A DNA stretch of 41,266 bases from contig DAHUZK010000070.1 in NCBI GenBank assembly GCA_027306605.1, positions 1-41,266 on the forward strand. The letters are read 5' to 3'. This document shows, piece after piece, positions 25,804 to 34,735 of this stretch. The DNA comes from Acidimicrobiaceae bacterium (lineage in GTDB: Bacteria; Actinomycetota; Acidimicrobiia; Acidimicrobiales; RAAP-2). The notes beneath the pieces are model-generated. The model was given only the letters and a program-made list of their open reading frames with translations. It had not been told where the DNA came from and did not search any database. The first letter of the stretch is position 1; every line of letters begins with the position of its first letter. A program made the position numbers and the translations under genes.

Positions 25804-26319
25804 TCAGGCGCGATGGATCAGGTTGAACCGGGTCGTTACCACCGGCTCGCCCGTCTTGTCGTCCGTCCAATTGGTCTCCTGGACGATGAATGACATCGTC
25901 CGGCCCTTGGACTCCTTCTGGTAGGCATCGACGATCTTTCCTTCGCTCACGAGGACGTCGCCGACGACAACCGGCCGGTGATAGATGAACTCCTGCTCGC
26001 CGTGGAGGATGAGCCCGCCCTTGGCCATCAAGGGTCCGATCGCTTTGGCGAGCGGATTTCCGGTCGGCGCGTCGGTCGGCTGCAGCTCTTCGAACTTGCC
26101 CGCGAACTCCATGGCGAAGGACCATGTGGGAGGAGCCGGAATGTCCTCGAAGCCGGCCTGCCGGGCGGCCTCGGGGTTGTGATAGATCGGGCTCGTGCTC
26201 AGCACTGCGTCGGCGAAGTGCTGAATTGGCCCGCGCTCGACGACCACCTTGGACTTACCCGTGGGCTGCCCGATGATGTCTTTGAGCACGTCTGCCTGCG
26301 ATGCGGCACCGTCTGCCAC
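25804..26319 (-). CDS. FAS1-like dehydratase domain protein (HadA-like)
   Basis: 171 residues, hot-dog fold of the PF13452 type. SPIYHNPEAARQAGFEDIPAPPTW resembles the region of HadA/HadC that lacks the catalytic Asp-His, so it would serve as the stabilising partner of the HadB-like protein. GTG 26319 follows AGGAGG by six bases, which sets the start; the frame is open further upstream. It is the first gene of the HadA-DoxX-HadB unit and is divergent from the nitroreductase. Confidence 0.9.
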   Translation of the reverse strand: MADGAASQADVLKDIIGQPTGKSKVVVERGPIQHFADAVLSTSPIYHNPEAARQAGFEDIPAPPTWSFAMEFAGKFEELQPTDAPTGNPLAKAIGPLMAKGGLILHGEQEFIYHRPVVVGDVLVSEGKIVDAYQKESKGRTMSFIVQETNWTDDKTGEPVVTTRFNLIHRA

Positions 26320-26436
26320 CGTAAGCCTCCTGTCCCCCTCCGCCTCGATACCGGACCACGCCGTGATGGCGGACACCGACCTCCCGTCGATGCGGCGCCA
26401 ACGGTAGCGGGTCACCTCGGCGGCGCCCAATCCGTT

Positions 26437-26442
26437 TACGAT
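26437..26442 (+). promoter_or_regulatory. TANNNT -10 box (TACGAT) for the nitroreductase gene
   Basis: Eight bases before GTG 26451, with no Shine-Dalgarno site between, in the 131-base divergent gap. Confidence 0.5.
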
Positions 26443-26450
26443 CGGCCGCT

Positions 26451-27056
26451 GTGCCGGATTTCTTCGACGTCGTCCTCACCCAGCGGGCTGCCCGGTCGTT
26501 CCTGCCCGACGAGGTCGACGACGAGACGGTGGTACGGATCCTGACGGCCGCCACCCACGCGCCGAGCGCCGAGAACAGCCAGCCGTTCGTCTTCGTGGTC
26601 GTGCGGGACCCCGAACTGCGCGCCGTCATCGGGGAGCTCACCGCTCGGGTGTGGGAGGGCGGCGCCCGGGACGCCGAAGCGCTGCGCCTTTCCCCCGGGT
26701 TCCTACGAGAGGTCGAGCAGGGCGCACTGGGTGGCGTCGCTGGAGCGCCGGTGCTCGTCGTCGTGTGCGGAGACGCCCGTCTCACCTTCCCCGAAGCCAT
26801 GGAGGCTTCGGTCTTCCCGGCGGTGCAGAACCTCCTCTTGGCGGCACACGCGCTCGGTTTGGGCTCGGCCCTCACCACGATGCCGGTCTTGGCCGGCAGC
26901 GGGCTCACCGAGGCACTCGGTCTCCCGCCCGAGATCACACCCCTCGCAGTGGTCCCGCTGGGGCACCTTCCCAAACCGCTCGGCCCGCCCAGACGCCGAC
27001 CGCTGGCGGAGAAGGCCCACCTCGACCGGTACGGCAATCCCCTTCCCGGGCTCTGA
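26451..27056 (+). CDS. nitroreductase family protein
   Basis: 201 residues. RAARSFLPDEVDDETVVRIL and ATHAPSAENSQPFVFVVV are the standard FMN-binding entry of the family, with ASVFPAVQNLLLAAHALGLGSALTTM in the second half and a short C-terminal arm LPKPLGPPRRRPLAEKAH. Residues before this are few, so the GTG start is right. It probably acts as an FMN-dependent, NAD(P)H-using dimer on nitroaromatics, quinones or an enone. It is a single gene between two units of the oxidative cluster. Confidence 0.9.
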   Translation: MPDFFDVVLTQRAARSFLPDEVDDETVVRILTAATHAPSAENSQPFVFVVVRDPELRAVIGELTARVWEGGARDAEALRLSPGFLREVEQGALGGVAGAPVLVVVCGDARLTFPEAMEASVFPAVQNLLLAAHALGLGSALTTMPVLAGSGLTEALGLPPEITPLAVVPLGHLPKPLGPPRRRPLAEKAHLDRYGNPLPGL

Positions 27057-27131
27057 GGCAGGACCGTCGGCGGGGCTCTGAGACGCCTCCGGAGGTGGTG
27101 GTCGACCTGACGCCGGTGTCAGGTACGGCGA

Positions 27132-27137
27132 TAGTGT
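27132..27137 (+). promoter_or_regulatory. TANNNT -10 box (TAGTGT) for the SRPBCC gene
   Basis: Exactly six bases before GTG 27144, predicting a leaderless mRNA. Confidence 0.55.
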
Positions 27138-27143
27138 GATCCG

Positions 27144-27755
27144 GTGCAGGTACACCGCTACTTCGTCGACATCGAAGCGACCGTGGACGAGCTCTGGCAG
27201 CTCTTCTGGGCCCGGATCCCCCACAGCGAGTCCGGCGACGTCACGATCGACATCCTCCATCCAGGAGACGCCATCGGCGAGGGACTGGTACGCCACTGCA
27301 CCTTCCGGGTACCCCGCTACTTGCTGACCGGCGGCAAGGGCCAGTCATGGGAATGGCTGACCGAGGTCAAACCCAAGGAGTCGTGGAAGTACAACGCGGT
27401 GGGTCGACCGCTCTTCTCCGAAGCCGAGGGCCGCACGAGGCTGGAGGACCTCGGAAACGGGATCACCCGCGTGCACTTCTCCGAGTCGTACCGCGCCTTC
27501 AATCCCCTGCTGCGTCTTCTTCTCGAGAAGCGTGTCCACGCCTTCATTTCGAAGGACAACGACCGCTTGATCAAAGAATCGCTGACAAAGGGTGTCCGCC
27601 TGCTGCGCGCCGCCCGGGCCAAGGCTGCCGCCAACGCGGCCAACACCGCCGAGGCCGCCGAGGCCGCCGAAGGCAATGCCGAACGGCGCTCCGGACAACG
27701 CCCCAGTCGAGCTCCGGGTACGGGGGGCGGCGCCGAGGCCGCGACAGGCGCGTGA
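27144..27755 (+). CDS. SRPBCC (START-like) family protein
   Basis: 203 residues. It opens HRYFVDIEATVDELWQLFWAR, the usual first strand and helix of the SRPBCC hydrophobic-ligand fold, and continues to FNPLLRLLLEKRVHAFISKD. The last 45 residues are an Ala/Glu-rich low-complexity tail. GTG 27144 has no SD site. Its stop overlaps the amidohydrolase start (GTGA), so the two form an operon. It may carry or bind a hydrophobic intermediate. Confidence 0.85.
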   Translation: MQVHRYFVDIEATVDELWQLFWARIPHSESGDVTIDILHPGDAIGEGLVRHCTFRVPRYLLTGGKGQSWEWLTEVKPKESWKYNAVGRPLFSEAEGRTRLEDLGNGITRVHFSESYRAFNPLLRLLLEKRVHAFISKDNDRLIKESLTKGVRLLRAARAKAAANAANTAEAAEAAEGNAERRSGQRPSRAPGTGGGAEAATGA

Positions 27756-28567
27756 CCGTCGTCGACCTCTGGCTCAACGCCCTCACCGGCCGAGCGGCCG
27801 CAGCGTTCCTGGGCCGCTCGGGCAACGAGGGCATCCCGGAACTGCTCGGAGGCGACCTGTCGGCTGCCACCACGCCGAAGCAGCTGATCGCCACCATGGA
27901 CGCCTGCGGGGTCGACATGGGTGTCGTCGCCCTCGGGCTCTCGGCGCCCGAGACGGACGAGATGTTGTCCGAACTGGCGGGGTACCCCGATCGCCTTCGG
28001 GCCGCGCTCGTGGTCGACCGGCCCGATCGACCTGTGCGGCAGTGTGTCCGTTTGCGCGCGCTGGCCGAGCATCCCTCGGTCGCACTCGTGCGCGTCACCC
28101 CGCTGGTCGACCAGTACCCGCTCAACGACAAGCTCTACTACCCCGTCTACACCACGTGTGCCGAGCTCGGACTGCCGGTGTCGATCAACGTCGGCGTGCC
28201 GGGCCCGCGCGTCCGCTCGGCCTGTCAGCATCCGGAACTGCTCGAGGACGTCTTGATCGACTTCAAAGGCCTCACGGTCATCGGCGCGCATATGGGCCAC
28301 CCGTTCGAGAGCCTCCTGATCCAGTACATGCTCAAGTGGCCGGACCTCTATCTGTCCAATTCGGCGTACCTGGCCAAGTACATGGACCCCGCACTGATCG
28401 CTTTCATGGATTCGACGCGCGGCAAGGGCCGCGTGCTGTTCGCGTCCGACCATCCCTTCCTGCCCTTGGACAGGGCCATCTCCGCGGCCAGGGATCTGCC
28501 GCTCTCGGAGGGCGCGGCAGACGCCTTTCTGGGGGCCACGGCCGCCAGGCTCCTCCGGCTCGACTGA
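27752..28567 (+). CDS. amidohydrolase family protein (amidohydrolase 2 type)
   Basis: 271 residues. A TIM-barrel hydrolase or decarboxylase of the amidohydrolase-2 group (PF04909). VSINVGVPGPR and the later metal-site strands GLTVIGAHMGHPF and VLFASDHPFLPL are clear. The N-terminal VVDLWLNALTG lacks the HxH metal motif seen in the classic enzymes, so metal binding may rest on the later His and Asp. The GTG overlaps the stop of the SRPBCC gene. It probably cleaves or decarboxylates an aromatic or lactone-like intermediate; the substrate is unknown. Confidence 0.86.
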   Translation: MTVVDLWLNALTGRAAAAFLGRSGNEGIPELLGGDLSAATTPKQLIATMDACGVDMGVVALGLSAPETDEMLSELAGYPDRLRAALVVDRPDRPVRQCVRLRALAEHPSVALVRVTPLVDQYPLNDKLYYPVYTTCAELGLPVSINVGVPGPRVRSACQHPELLEDVLIDFKGLTVIGAHMGHPFESLLIQYMLKWPDLYLSNSAYLAKYMDPALIAFMDSTRGKGRVLFASDHPFLPLDRAISAARDLPLSEGAADAFLGATAARLLRLD

Positions 28568-28593
28568 TCGCTGCGCACGGAGGCCGGCCCCGC

Positions 28594-28599
28594 TACGGT
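28594..28599 (+). promoter_or_regulatory. TANNNT -10 box (TACGGT) for the LLM oxidoreductase gene
   Basis: Seven bases before ATG 28607; this favours the ATG over the GTG at 28604. Confidence 0.5.
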
Positions 28600-28606
28600 C
28601 GGCGTG

Positions 28607-29455
28607 ATGGACCTCGGTCGAGTGGGCGTGTGGTGGAGCGGTCGCTGGCACGTGCGAGAGGATCCGGCCGTCGACGTGGCGGCAGAGATCGAATCCCTCG
28701 GCTATAGCGCGCTGTGGTCGTCCGGCGGCTTCCAACCCGGCTTGGCGCCGCACTTCGAGCGTCTCTTGGCAGGGACCCGGCAACTCCACGTGGCCAGCGG
28801 CATCGTGAGCGTGTGGGCATCGGAGCCCGCTGACATCGGGCGCTCCTTCCGCTCCCTCGACGAGACCTATCCAGGCCGATTCGTCCTCGGTCTGGGTGCG
28901 AGTCACTCCGCCATCGTTCCGGACTACAGGCGCCCGTACTCTCGGGTCGTCGCCTACCTCGACGCGCTGGACGCGCTCGAAGCACCCGTTCCTCGGGAAC
29001 GACGCGTGTTGGCCGCCCTCGGCCCGCGGATGCTCGAGCTCGCCGCAGCGCGTGCCGCCGGCGCCCACCCCTATTTCGTGCCGGTCGAGCACACGGCACG
29101 GGCCCGTGCCCTCCTCGGCGAGGGTCCACTCCTGGCACCCGAGGTGGCAGTGGTGCTCGACAGCGAACGCGAGTCAGCCCGGCGCCTGGCCCGGATGTAC
29201 GCCAGCATGTACCTTCCGCTCCGGAATTACACGCAGAACCTGCGCACTCTCGGCTTCGAAGATGTCGACCTCGACGGGGAAGGGAGCGATCGGCTCATCG
29301 ACGCGGTGATCCCATGGGGTGACGCCGAGACGGTGGCGGAGCGCATCCGAGCACACCTCGATGCTGGGGCGGACCACGTCTGTGTCCAGGTCGTCTCGGA
29401 CCTCAACGACTTCCCCATGGACGCCTACCGGGCTCTCGCCGAGCAACTCCTCTGA
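28607..29455 (+). CDS. LLM class F420-dependent oxidoreductase
   Basis: 282 residues. A luciferase-like barrel with ESLGYSALWSSGG, the substrate loop HVASGIVSVWASEPADIGRS, RFVLGLGASHSAIVPDY and the C-terminal DHVCVQVVSDLNDFPMD. This matches the F420-dependent group seen in mycobacteria. The ATG is preferred because it follows a TANNNT box by 7 bases. It ends in a 15-bp tandem repeat shared with the convergent rdgB. It probably reduces a metabolite of the neighbouring SRPBCC and amidohydrolase genes, but the link is by position only. Confidence 0.88.
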   Translation: MDLGRVGVWWSGRWHVREDPAVDVAAEIESLGYSALWSSGGFQPGLAPHFERLLAGTRQLHVASGIVSVWASEPADIGRSFRSLDETYPGRFVLGLGASHSAIVPDYRRPYSRVVAYLDALDALEAPVPRERRVLAALGPRMLELAAARAAGAHPYFVPVEHTARARALLGEGPLLAPEVAVVLDSERESARRLARMYASMYLPLRNYTQNLRTLGFEDVDLDGEGSDRLIDAVIPWGDAETVAERIRAHLDAGADHVCVQVVSDLNDFPMDAYRALAEQLL

Positions 29456-29495
29456 CGTGCTCAGCTCTGACGTGCTCAGCTCTGACGTGCTCGGT
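29451..29495. repeat. 15-bp tandem repeat carrying both stop codons of convergent genes
   Basis: Three copies of tctgacgtgctcagc, at 29451, 29466 and 29481; the last ends in ggt. The plus-strand LLM stop (TGA 29453-29455) is in copy 1. The minus-strand rdgB stop (29476-29478) is in copy 2, where ctcagc gives TGA in reverse. A period of 15 keeps frame on both strands. Confidence 0.95.
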
Positions 29496-30129
29496 GCACC
29501 GGTGCACCTTCCGCCAGCGCGCGCGCCAGTGACCGGAAGGCACGGCCGCGGTGCGACAGCGCCTCCTTCTCCTCGGCCCGCATCTCCGCGAACGTGCGGC
29601 CGTCCCCTCCCTCCTCGCCGAGAGGCACGAAGACGGGGTCGTAACCAAAACCGTTCTCGCCTCGGCGGGCAACAGCGATCGTTCCCTCCACGGTGCCCTG
29701 GGCCCACAGCTCGGAGCCGTCGGGAAAGGATGCCAGGGCGACCGTCCTGAAGCGCGCGCGTCGTCGACCGCCGCCGTCGGGCAAGGCGTCGAGAGAGCGC
29801 AACAGCTTGTCCACGTTGTCGGCATACGTCGCATTCTCACCGGCATAGCGCGCCGAATAGACGCCTGGCGCGCCATCAAGAGCGTCCACTTCGAGGCCCG
29901 TGTCGTCGGACACCGCGGCAGTGCCGGTCGCCGACGACAGCGCCCGCGCCTTGAGCCTCGCGTTGTCCAGCAAGGTCTCGCCGTCTTCGACCACGTCGGG
30001 AAGATCGGCGGGCCGAGGCAACAGATCCACCTCGATCGAGGCCGAAAGGATCGAAACGATCTCCTTGACCTTGTCGGGGTTGGCCGAAGCCACCACGAGG
30101 CGCAGCCGTCGAACGGCGGCTCCGCTCAC
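29476..30129 (-). CDS. rdgB: non-canonical purine NTP pyrophosphatase (RdgB/HAM1)
   Basis: 217 residues. It removes ITP, dITP and XTP from the nucleotide pool by hydrolysis to the monophosphate. The substrate motif [10 protein letters not shown], metal-binding [23 protein letters not shown] and SHRGRA are all present. The GTG overlaps the rph stop (GTGA 30126-30129), the usual rph-rdgB order in actinobacteria. The last residues are coded by a 15-bp tandem repeat. Confidence 0.97.
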   Translation of the reverse strand: MSGAAVRRLRLVVASANPDKVKEIVSILSASIEVDLLPRPADLPDVVEDGETLLDNARLKARALSSATGTAAVSDDTGLEVDALDGAPGVYSARYAGENATYADNVDKLLRSLDALPDGGGRRRARFRTVALASFPDGSELWAQGTVEGTIAVARRGENGFGYDPVFVPLGEEGGDGRTFAEMRAEEKEALSHRGRAFRSLARALAEGAPVHRARQS

Positions 30130-30878
30130 CGTCGGGGCGGAGGTTCCGCCAGGACCGCGGCCTGCAGCCTCGTCAGCTCCTTGATTCCGGCCTCGGCCAG
30201 GCCGAGGAGTGAATCGAGCTCTCCACGCGTGAAGGCCATGCCCTCAGCCGTCCCCTGCACCTCGACATACCGCCCGGCACCGGTCATGACCACATTCATG
30301 TCGACTTCGGCCTTGGAGTCCTCCGCGTACGGAAGATCGAGCATGGGGACACCCTCGATGATGCCGACAGAGACCGCGGCCACCGAGTCGGTCAGCGGAT
30401 AGCCGCTGAGCGTTCCGGCATCGACGAGGCGCGTGCACGCATCGTGCAGGGCGACGTAGGCCCCGCAGATCGATGCCGTGCGCGTGCCCCCGTCCGCTTG
30501 GAGCGCGTCGCAATCCACCGTGATCTGGACCTCTCCGAGGGCAACCAGGTCGCACACAGCCCGCAGCGATCGCGCGATGAGGCGCTGGATCTCCTGGGTA
30601 CGCCCGGACTGCTTTCCCTTGGCTGCCTCGCGAGAGGCTCGCTCGGGAGTCGAACCAGGCAGCATCGAGTATTCGGCCGTCACCCAACCTCGCCCGGTGC
30701 CTCGCATCCATGGCGGTACTCGCTCCTCGACCGACGCCGTGCACAGCACCTTGGTCTGGCCAAACGTGACGAGCACCGAGCCCGGCGCCATAACCGTGTA
30801 ATCACGTTCGAAGCTGACCGGTCGTAGCTGGTCGATCGCGCGCCCGTCCCGGCGCGCCGTGCGGGGATCCCCGCTCAC
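30126..30878 (-). CDS. rph: ribonuclease PH
   Basis: 250 residues. Phosphate-dependent 3'-exonuclease trimming tRNA ends. Family motifs are [42 protein letters not shown] and [17 protein letters not shown] 30878 is chosen because GGGAGGAGG ends about five bases before it; the frame goes further upstream to 30893, which would put this site inside the gene. It is followed by rdgB with overlapping codons. Confidence 0.97.
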   Translation of the reverse strand: MSGDPRTARRDGRAIDQLRPVSFERDYTVMAPGSVLVTFGQTKVLCTASVEERVPPWMRGTGRGWVTAEYSMLPGSTPERASREAAKGKQSGRTQEIQRLIARSLRAVCDLVALGEVQITVDCDALQADGGTRTASICGAYVALHDACTRLVDAGTLSGYPLTDSVAAVSVGIIEGVPMLDLPYAEDSKAEVDMNVVMTGAGRYVEVQGTAEGMAFTRGELDSLLGLAEAGIKELTRLQAAVLAEPPPRR

Positions 30879-30978
30879 GTTGCCTCCTCCCACTGCGTTC
30901 CCTTCCGGGCCCTCTCCCGGACCCGTTCGACACCGTAGGCGACACGGCCGCGCCCATCCCGAGCCGCCGAGTCCCCGG

Positions 30979-31407
30979 TCACGAATCGGCCGAGAATCCC
31001 AACGCCTCTGCCACGTGGGGATAGGTCTTGAACTCGATCACGTTGCCGCTCGGATCGGCGATCTTGGCCTTCGTCTGCTCTGTCGGCTTCCCCACGTCGT
31101 CGTTGGAGACCGGCGAGACCCATGCCACTCCCCGCTCGTCCAGGCGGGCCAGGGTGTCCTCGAACTCGTCCCGGGCCAGAGTCACACCGAAGTGCCGCGA
31201 GCCCCGGTCGGGCTGTCCCGTATTCTCGTCGGGCCGATCCTGCAGCGTCACCTGCATGCCGTAGAACCAGACATCGGTGAAGCCCGCGCTCGTGCGCCCC
31301 ACCCGGCAACCGAGCGTGTCGACGTAGAAGGCACGTGCCGCTGCCATGTCGTGCACGGGAATGGAGAGGTGCAGGATCGGCGGCATGCCCGCAGCTATCG
31401 GCGGCAT
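30979..31407 (-). CDS. VOC family (glyoxalase-like) protein
   Basis: 142 residues. [26 protein letters not shown] is the first beta-alpha-beta-beta unit, and [16 protein letters not shown] the last, with His and Glu as possible metal ligands. A 21-bp tandem duplication puts two in-frame ATGs at 31407 and 31386. A TAAGCT box six bases before 31407 favours that one. The enzyme could be a dioxygenase, lyase or resistance protein; nothing nearby decides. Confidence 0.85.
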   Translation of the reverse strand: MPPIAAGMPPILHLSIPVHDMAAARAFYVDTLGCRVGRTSAGFTDVWFYGMQVTLQDRPDENTGQPDRGSRHFGVTLARDEFEDTLARLDERGVAWVSPVSNDDVGKPTEQTKAKIADPSGNVIEFKTYPHVAEALGFSADS

Positions 31408-31418
31408 GCCCGCAGCTT
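31377..31418. repeat. 21-bp tandem duplication at a gene start
   Basis: Two copies of tcggcggcatgcccgcagct plus one base (a, then t), from 31377 and 31398. It doubles the ATG of the VOC gene and adds seven residues in frame; the -10 box is complete only beside the outer copy. Confidence 0.9.
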
Positions 31419-31419
31419 A
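31414..31419 (-). promoter_or_regulatory. TANNNT -10 box (TAAGCT) for the VOC gene
   Basis: Six bases before ATG 31407; its TAA is also the stop codon of the upstream membrane-protein gene. Confidence 0.55.
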
Positions 31420-33483
31420 GGACTGCCTGGTGGAGCGACCGGCACCGAAGAGCACGCACTCGGCCATGAAGAGGCGGTTGGCGCGCACCGCGGGTGCCGC
31501 TGCGGCGACACGGCAGATCGGGAGCGACGCCCCCGTTGCCGGTGCGGTGGAGGCCCAGCCCGGTTGGAGCTTCCACACCCAGGCGCCGTCCGTCGAGATC
31601 GGCGCGGCCCCCACCACCATGGTGATGAAGCCCGACGCGTACACGGGATCGCGACTGGCACCGGCCACCACCACTTCGTCGACCTGCCACTGCGCGAGGG
31701 CGGCGCGTACGGCGACCAGCTGGGCCGCCGTGCCGGTGGGCTCCGAAGCTCCGCCGAGGCTCAGGTCGGTGAGGATCCGGCGGGCCGAACCGGGCTTCCC
31801 ACTGCCCACGGGTCCCCCGGTGGAGGCGGGAGTCTTCAGTGCCGCACCGGCCAGGCGGAAGCGCATGCCGTTCTCGGCTTGCCACAGCATGGGCTGCGTG
31901 TCGCCGGACACGGCGAAGGGCACCGTGAGCCAGACCGGGTCGCCGCGCAGGGCCGGTGCGGCGGCCCGGACGTAGGGAGGTGTCCGAACCGTGACGACCC
32001 GCAGTGGCACGTCGAAGCTGGCGATGACGGGGACGACCGCCACGAGCGTGACGAACACGGTGACGACCACACCGACAGCCGTGCGGTGCCGCGCCAGCAC
32101 GCCGCCGGGACGGCCCCGCGTCTCGTGCAGGGCGTCGATCCCCACGGCGAGGAGAAGACCGAGGAACAGCGTGATGAACGGTGCGATCTGGTCGGCCAGG
32201 ATCTCCTTCAAGACGGGGAGGCTCGAGAGCCTGCGCCAAGGCAACCACAGGTGCCACAGCCAAGACGGCGCGCCGATCAGGTAACCCCCGAGCGAGAACC
32301 ACAGGCTGACCGCGAAGAGCAGCGCCAGCAACCATGTCAGCGGGCGCCGGCGGGCGACCACGAGCGATGCCACGACGCCCAGGGCCACGCCCGGGCCGAT
32401 GTAGTCCTGCGGGGGTCCGGTGCGTCCCAGATAGCCACCGAACCGGATGTACACGCCGGCGGGAGCGGCGGACGGGCCCGCTGAGACCAGGCCCGAGAGC
32501 GGGACACCGGTCAAGGGTGCGAGCGAGAACAGCACCCCGGTCACGGCCTGTGGGCCGGCCAGGCCGTACCAGACGGGATAGGCGAGGATCACCGCGGTGA
32601 GGCCGGCAGCGAGGGCGAGCGCCGGGAGGGCGTGGCCCGCACGGCCGACGAGCTGGCGCCAGCCGATTACCGTCACGGCCACGACGCCCACCACCCCGAG
32701 GAGCCCGCAGATGACGAAGATCTCGGGCGAGATGAAGAACTGGGCGACGAGCAACGCGGCCAACACGAGGCCGTCACGGCGCACCGAGTGCTCCTGACGG
32801 ACGAGGATCTCGTGCAGCGTGGAGAACAGGAAGGGTGGGATCACCAGCAAGCTCACGGAAACGTGGCCGAACGTCAGTGACGAGACGACGGCCGCCGAGT
32901 AACCGAAGACCAAGCCGGCCGGGACGGCGGCGGGTTTCCACCGGACGAGCGGGCGGGCGGCGGCGAAGCAGGCCCAGGCGCTCAGCGCCGGCGCCATGGT
33001 GAGTGCGACATTGGCGGAGGCCACGGGACCGAACGCCCACGTGACGGGAGCCAAGACGACGCCGACGAGCGTTCCCGACGTGTTCGAAAGCAGGTTGGCA
33101 CCGTCGGGCACGTTCACGGCGTCGGAGAAGAACGGGGTGTGGAGATGGGCGACCGCCCATGCCGGCCACTCCATGAACCAGACCTGTTGAGCGGGATCGC
33201 CGCAGCTGCAGGTCAGGGTGGCGCTCGGATGTCCGGACCAGACGTGCCACCACAAGACGAGCGCCGGCACCGTGAACCCGGCGAGGGCGACGAGGTGAAA
33301 GGCGAGCGTGCCCAGGAGCCGCCGCCCCCGATCGGGGCCCCTCGTCCTCGAGGTCGGCCCGGCGCCGGCGCCGTGCACCGTCCCCATCCCGGCCTCCGCC
33401 ACGTCGAGCGCATCGTGGTCGGATGGCGACAGGGTGCGGTGCGCCTCAGGGAGCGCCGACGGCACCTCCAGCCCGCTCGTCAC
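31417..33483 (-). CDS. large polytopic membrane protein, GT-C glycosyltransferase-like
   Basis: 688 residues with about eleven hydrophobic helices and a C-terminal soluble part of about 180 residues. An early loop reads FFSDAVNVPDGANLLSNTSGTLVG. PDGxNLLxNT loops of this kind occur in uncharacterised GT-C/YfhO-like proteins that move sugars from polyprenyl carriers outside the membrane. The usual first-loop Asp motif is not obvious, so activity is uncertain. GTG 33483 is supported by a TACGCT box 7 bases upstream. It is divergent from the FAD oxidoreductase. Confidence 0.75.
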   Translation of the reverse strand: MTSGLEVPSALPEAHRTLSPSDHDALDVAEAGMGTVHGAGAGPTSRTRGPDRGRRLLGTLAFHLVALAGFTVPALVLWWHVWSGHPSATLTCSCGDPAQQVWFMEWPAWAVAHLHTPFFSDAVNVPDGANLLSNTSGTLVGVVLAPVTWAFGPVASANVALTMAPALSAWACFAAARPLVRWKPAAVPAGLVFGYSAAVVSSLTFGHVSVSLLVIPPFLFSTLHEILVRQEHSVRRDGLVLAALLVAQFFISPEIFVICGLLGVVGVVAVTVIGWRQLVGRAGHALPALALAAGLTAVILAYPVWYGLAGPQAVTGVLFSLAPLTGVPLSGLVSAGPSAAPAGVYIRFGGYLGRTGPPQDYIGPGVALGVVASLVVARRRPLTWLLALLFAVSLWFSLGGYLIGAPSWLWHLWLPWRRLSSLPVLKEILADQIAPFITLFLGLLLAVGIDALHETRGRPGGVLARHRTAVGVVVTVFVTLVAVVPVIASFDVPLRVVTVRTPPYVRAAAPALRGDPVWLTVPFAVSGDTQPMLWQAENGMRFRLAGAALKTPASTGGPVGSGKPGSARRILTDLSLGGASEPTGTAAQLVAVRAALAQWQVDEVVVAGASRDPVYASGFITMVVGAAPISTDGAWVWKLQPGWASTAPATGASLPICRVAAAAPAVRANRLFMAECVLFGAGRSTRQS

Positions 33484-33490
33484 TGTGGCG

Positions 33491-33496
33491 AGCGTA
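33491..33496 (-). promoter_or_regulatory. TANNNT -10 box (TACGCT) for the membrane protein gene
   Basis: Seven bases before GTG 33483; it decides this start among several possible ones. Confidence 0.5.
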
Positions 33497-33573
33497 CTGC
33501 GGGCCCTCGGGAGGACCGCTGCACATCGACGGGCCGCCGGCGTCGCTCGGGTCCGGAGGCACCGGGGCATTCC

Positions 33574-33579
33574 TATGAT
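33574..33579 (+). promoter_or_regulatory. -10 box TATGAT for the FAD oxidoreductase
   Basis: The best -10 match in the window, seven bases before GTG 33587. It contains the ATG (33575) that would otherwise be taken as start, which argues for GTG. Confidence 0.55.
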
Positions 33580-33586
33580 CGTCGGC

Positions 33587-34726
33587 GTGCGCGCCGACCA
33601 CCGTTGCCTCGTCGTCGGTGGCGGTCTCCTCGGCCTCTGCGCCGCCAGTGCGCTGGCGCAGCGGGGGTGGTCGGTCGAGGTCCTCGAAGCCGGTCCGGCG
33701 ATCGGCCACGCATGCGCCGGCTCGAAGGGTGACGCGCGGATCTTCCGTCTTGGCTACCCGGAGGGCACCTATGTCGACATGGCGATGCGCGCCGCCGAAC
33801 GGTGGCGGCGACTCGAGGAGGCCACCGGCCGCGCACTGCTCGTCCCGACGGGGCAGTTGTCGCTCGGTGACCGGTCCTCCCTGACCGCCGTCGCCGCGGC
33901 GCTGGCCGCGCACCAGGTGCACTACGAGGAATGGTCTGCGCGCGAAGCCCGGGAGCGTTTTCCCTCGATCGCCTGCCGCGGTCCGGTGCTCTTCGAGCCG
34001 TCGTCGGGCGTCCTGGTGGCCGACGAATGCCTTCGAGCGCTGTGCGACGTCGGGCGCTTCAGCGTGCGCGCCGGCGTCGTCGTCACGGGGATCCACGACG
34101 ATGCCGACACGGCGCGCGTGCGTACGGCGCGGGGCGAAGAGCTCCGAGCCGACATCGTCGTCGACTGTGCCGGCCCGGCCGCGCTGGATCTGCTCCCCGG
34201 CGCGACGGCCGCCGGCGGTGCCGGGGTTCCCGGTCCATCGGTCCCCCAGGTCGCCTACTTCCGGGCGGGGGCGGCCGAGGAGCTGCCGCCCGTGTTCATC
34301 GAGTGGGGTGAGGACATGGTCTACGGCCTGCCGGTCCCCGGAGGGGACAGGCTCTACAAGGTCTCCCACCACACCCCCGGTCCCCTGCTGCCCAGCTACG
34401 ACCCCACCGACACCTGGACCGTCCCCGACGACCCGACCCTGCTCGCCACCTTGAGGCACGCCGTCGGCAGGCTGCTCCCGTCACTGGACCCCGAGCCGGT
34501 CCGCACGGAGCGCTGCGTCTACGACAACACGGCGGACACCCATTTCGTCCTCGACCGCAGAGGCAATGTCGTCGTCGGTTGCGGGACCAGCGGACACGGT
34601 TTCAAATTCGGGCCCGTCCTCGGCGAGATGCTGGCCGACCTGGCCGAAGGCCGCGTGCCCAGCGTCGACGTGTCTCGATTCCGCCTGGATCGGCCGGAGC
34701 GGCTCCGGCCACCACAGGCCCGATAG
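33587..34726 (+). CDS. FAD-dependent oxidoreductase, sarcosine oxidase/DAO type
   Basis: 379 residues from GTG 33587 (383 from ATG 33575). The dinucleotide fold is CLVVGGGLLGLCAASALAQRG with an acidic strand-2 end (VEVLEAG). GSKGDARIFRLGYPEG and, near the C-terminus, VVGCGTSGHGFKFGPVLGEMLADL match monomeric sarcosine oxidase and N-methyltryptophan oxidase. It oxidises the C-N bond of a small N-methyl amino acid or amine, giving H2O2. Covalent FAD attachment, which needs a Cys near residue 315 in the classic enzymes, cannot be confirmed. It ends on a -10 box used by the next gene. Confidence 0.9.
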   Translation: MRADHRCLVVGGGLLGLCAASALAQRGWSVEVLEAGPAIGHACAGSKGDARIFRLGYPEGTYVDMAMRAAERWRRLEEATGRALLVPTGQLSLGDRSSLTAVAAALAAHQVHYEEWSAREARERFPSIACRGPVLFEPSSGVLVADECLRALCDVGRFSVRAGVVVTGIHDDADTARVRTARGEELRADIVVDCAGPAALDLLPGATAAGGAGVPGPSVPQVAYFRAGAAEELPPVFIEWGEDMVYGLPVPGGDRLYKVSHHTPGPLLPSYDPTDTWTVPDDPTLLATLRHAVGRLLPSLDPEPVRTERCVYDNTADTHFVLDRRGNVVVGCGTSGHGFKFGPVLGEMLADLAEGRVPSVDVSRFRLDRPERLRPPQAR

Positions 34727-34729
34727 GTT
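34724..34729 (+). promoter_or_regulatory. TANNNT -10 box (TAGGTT) for the DUF1697 gene
   Basis: Six bases before ATG 34736. Its TAG is the stop codon of the FAD oxidoreductase, so stop and promoter overlap. Confidence 0.55.
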
Positions 34730-34735
34730 GCACAG

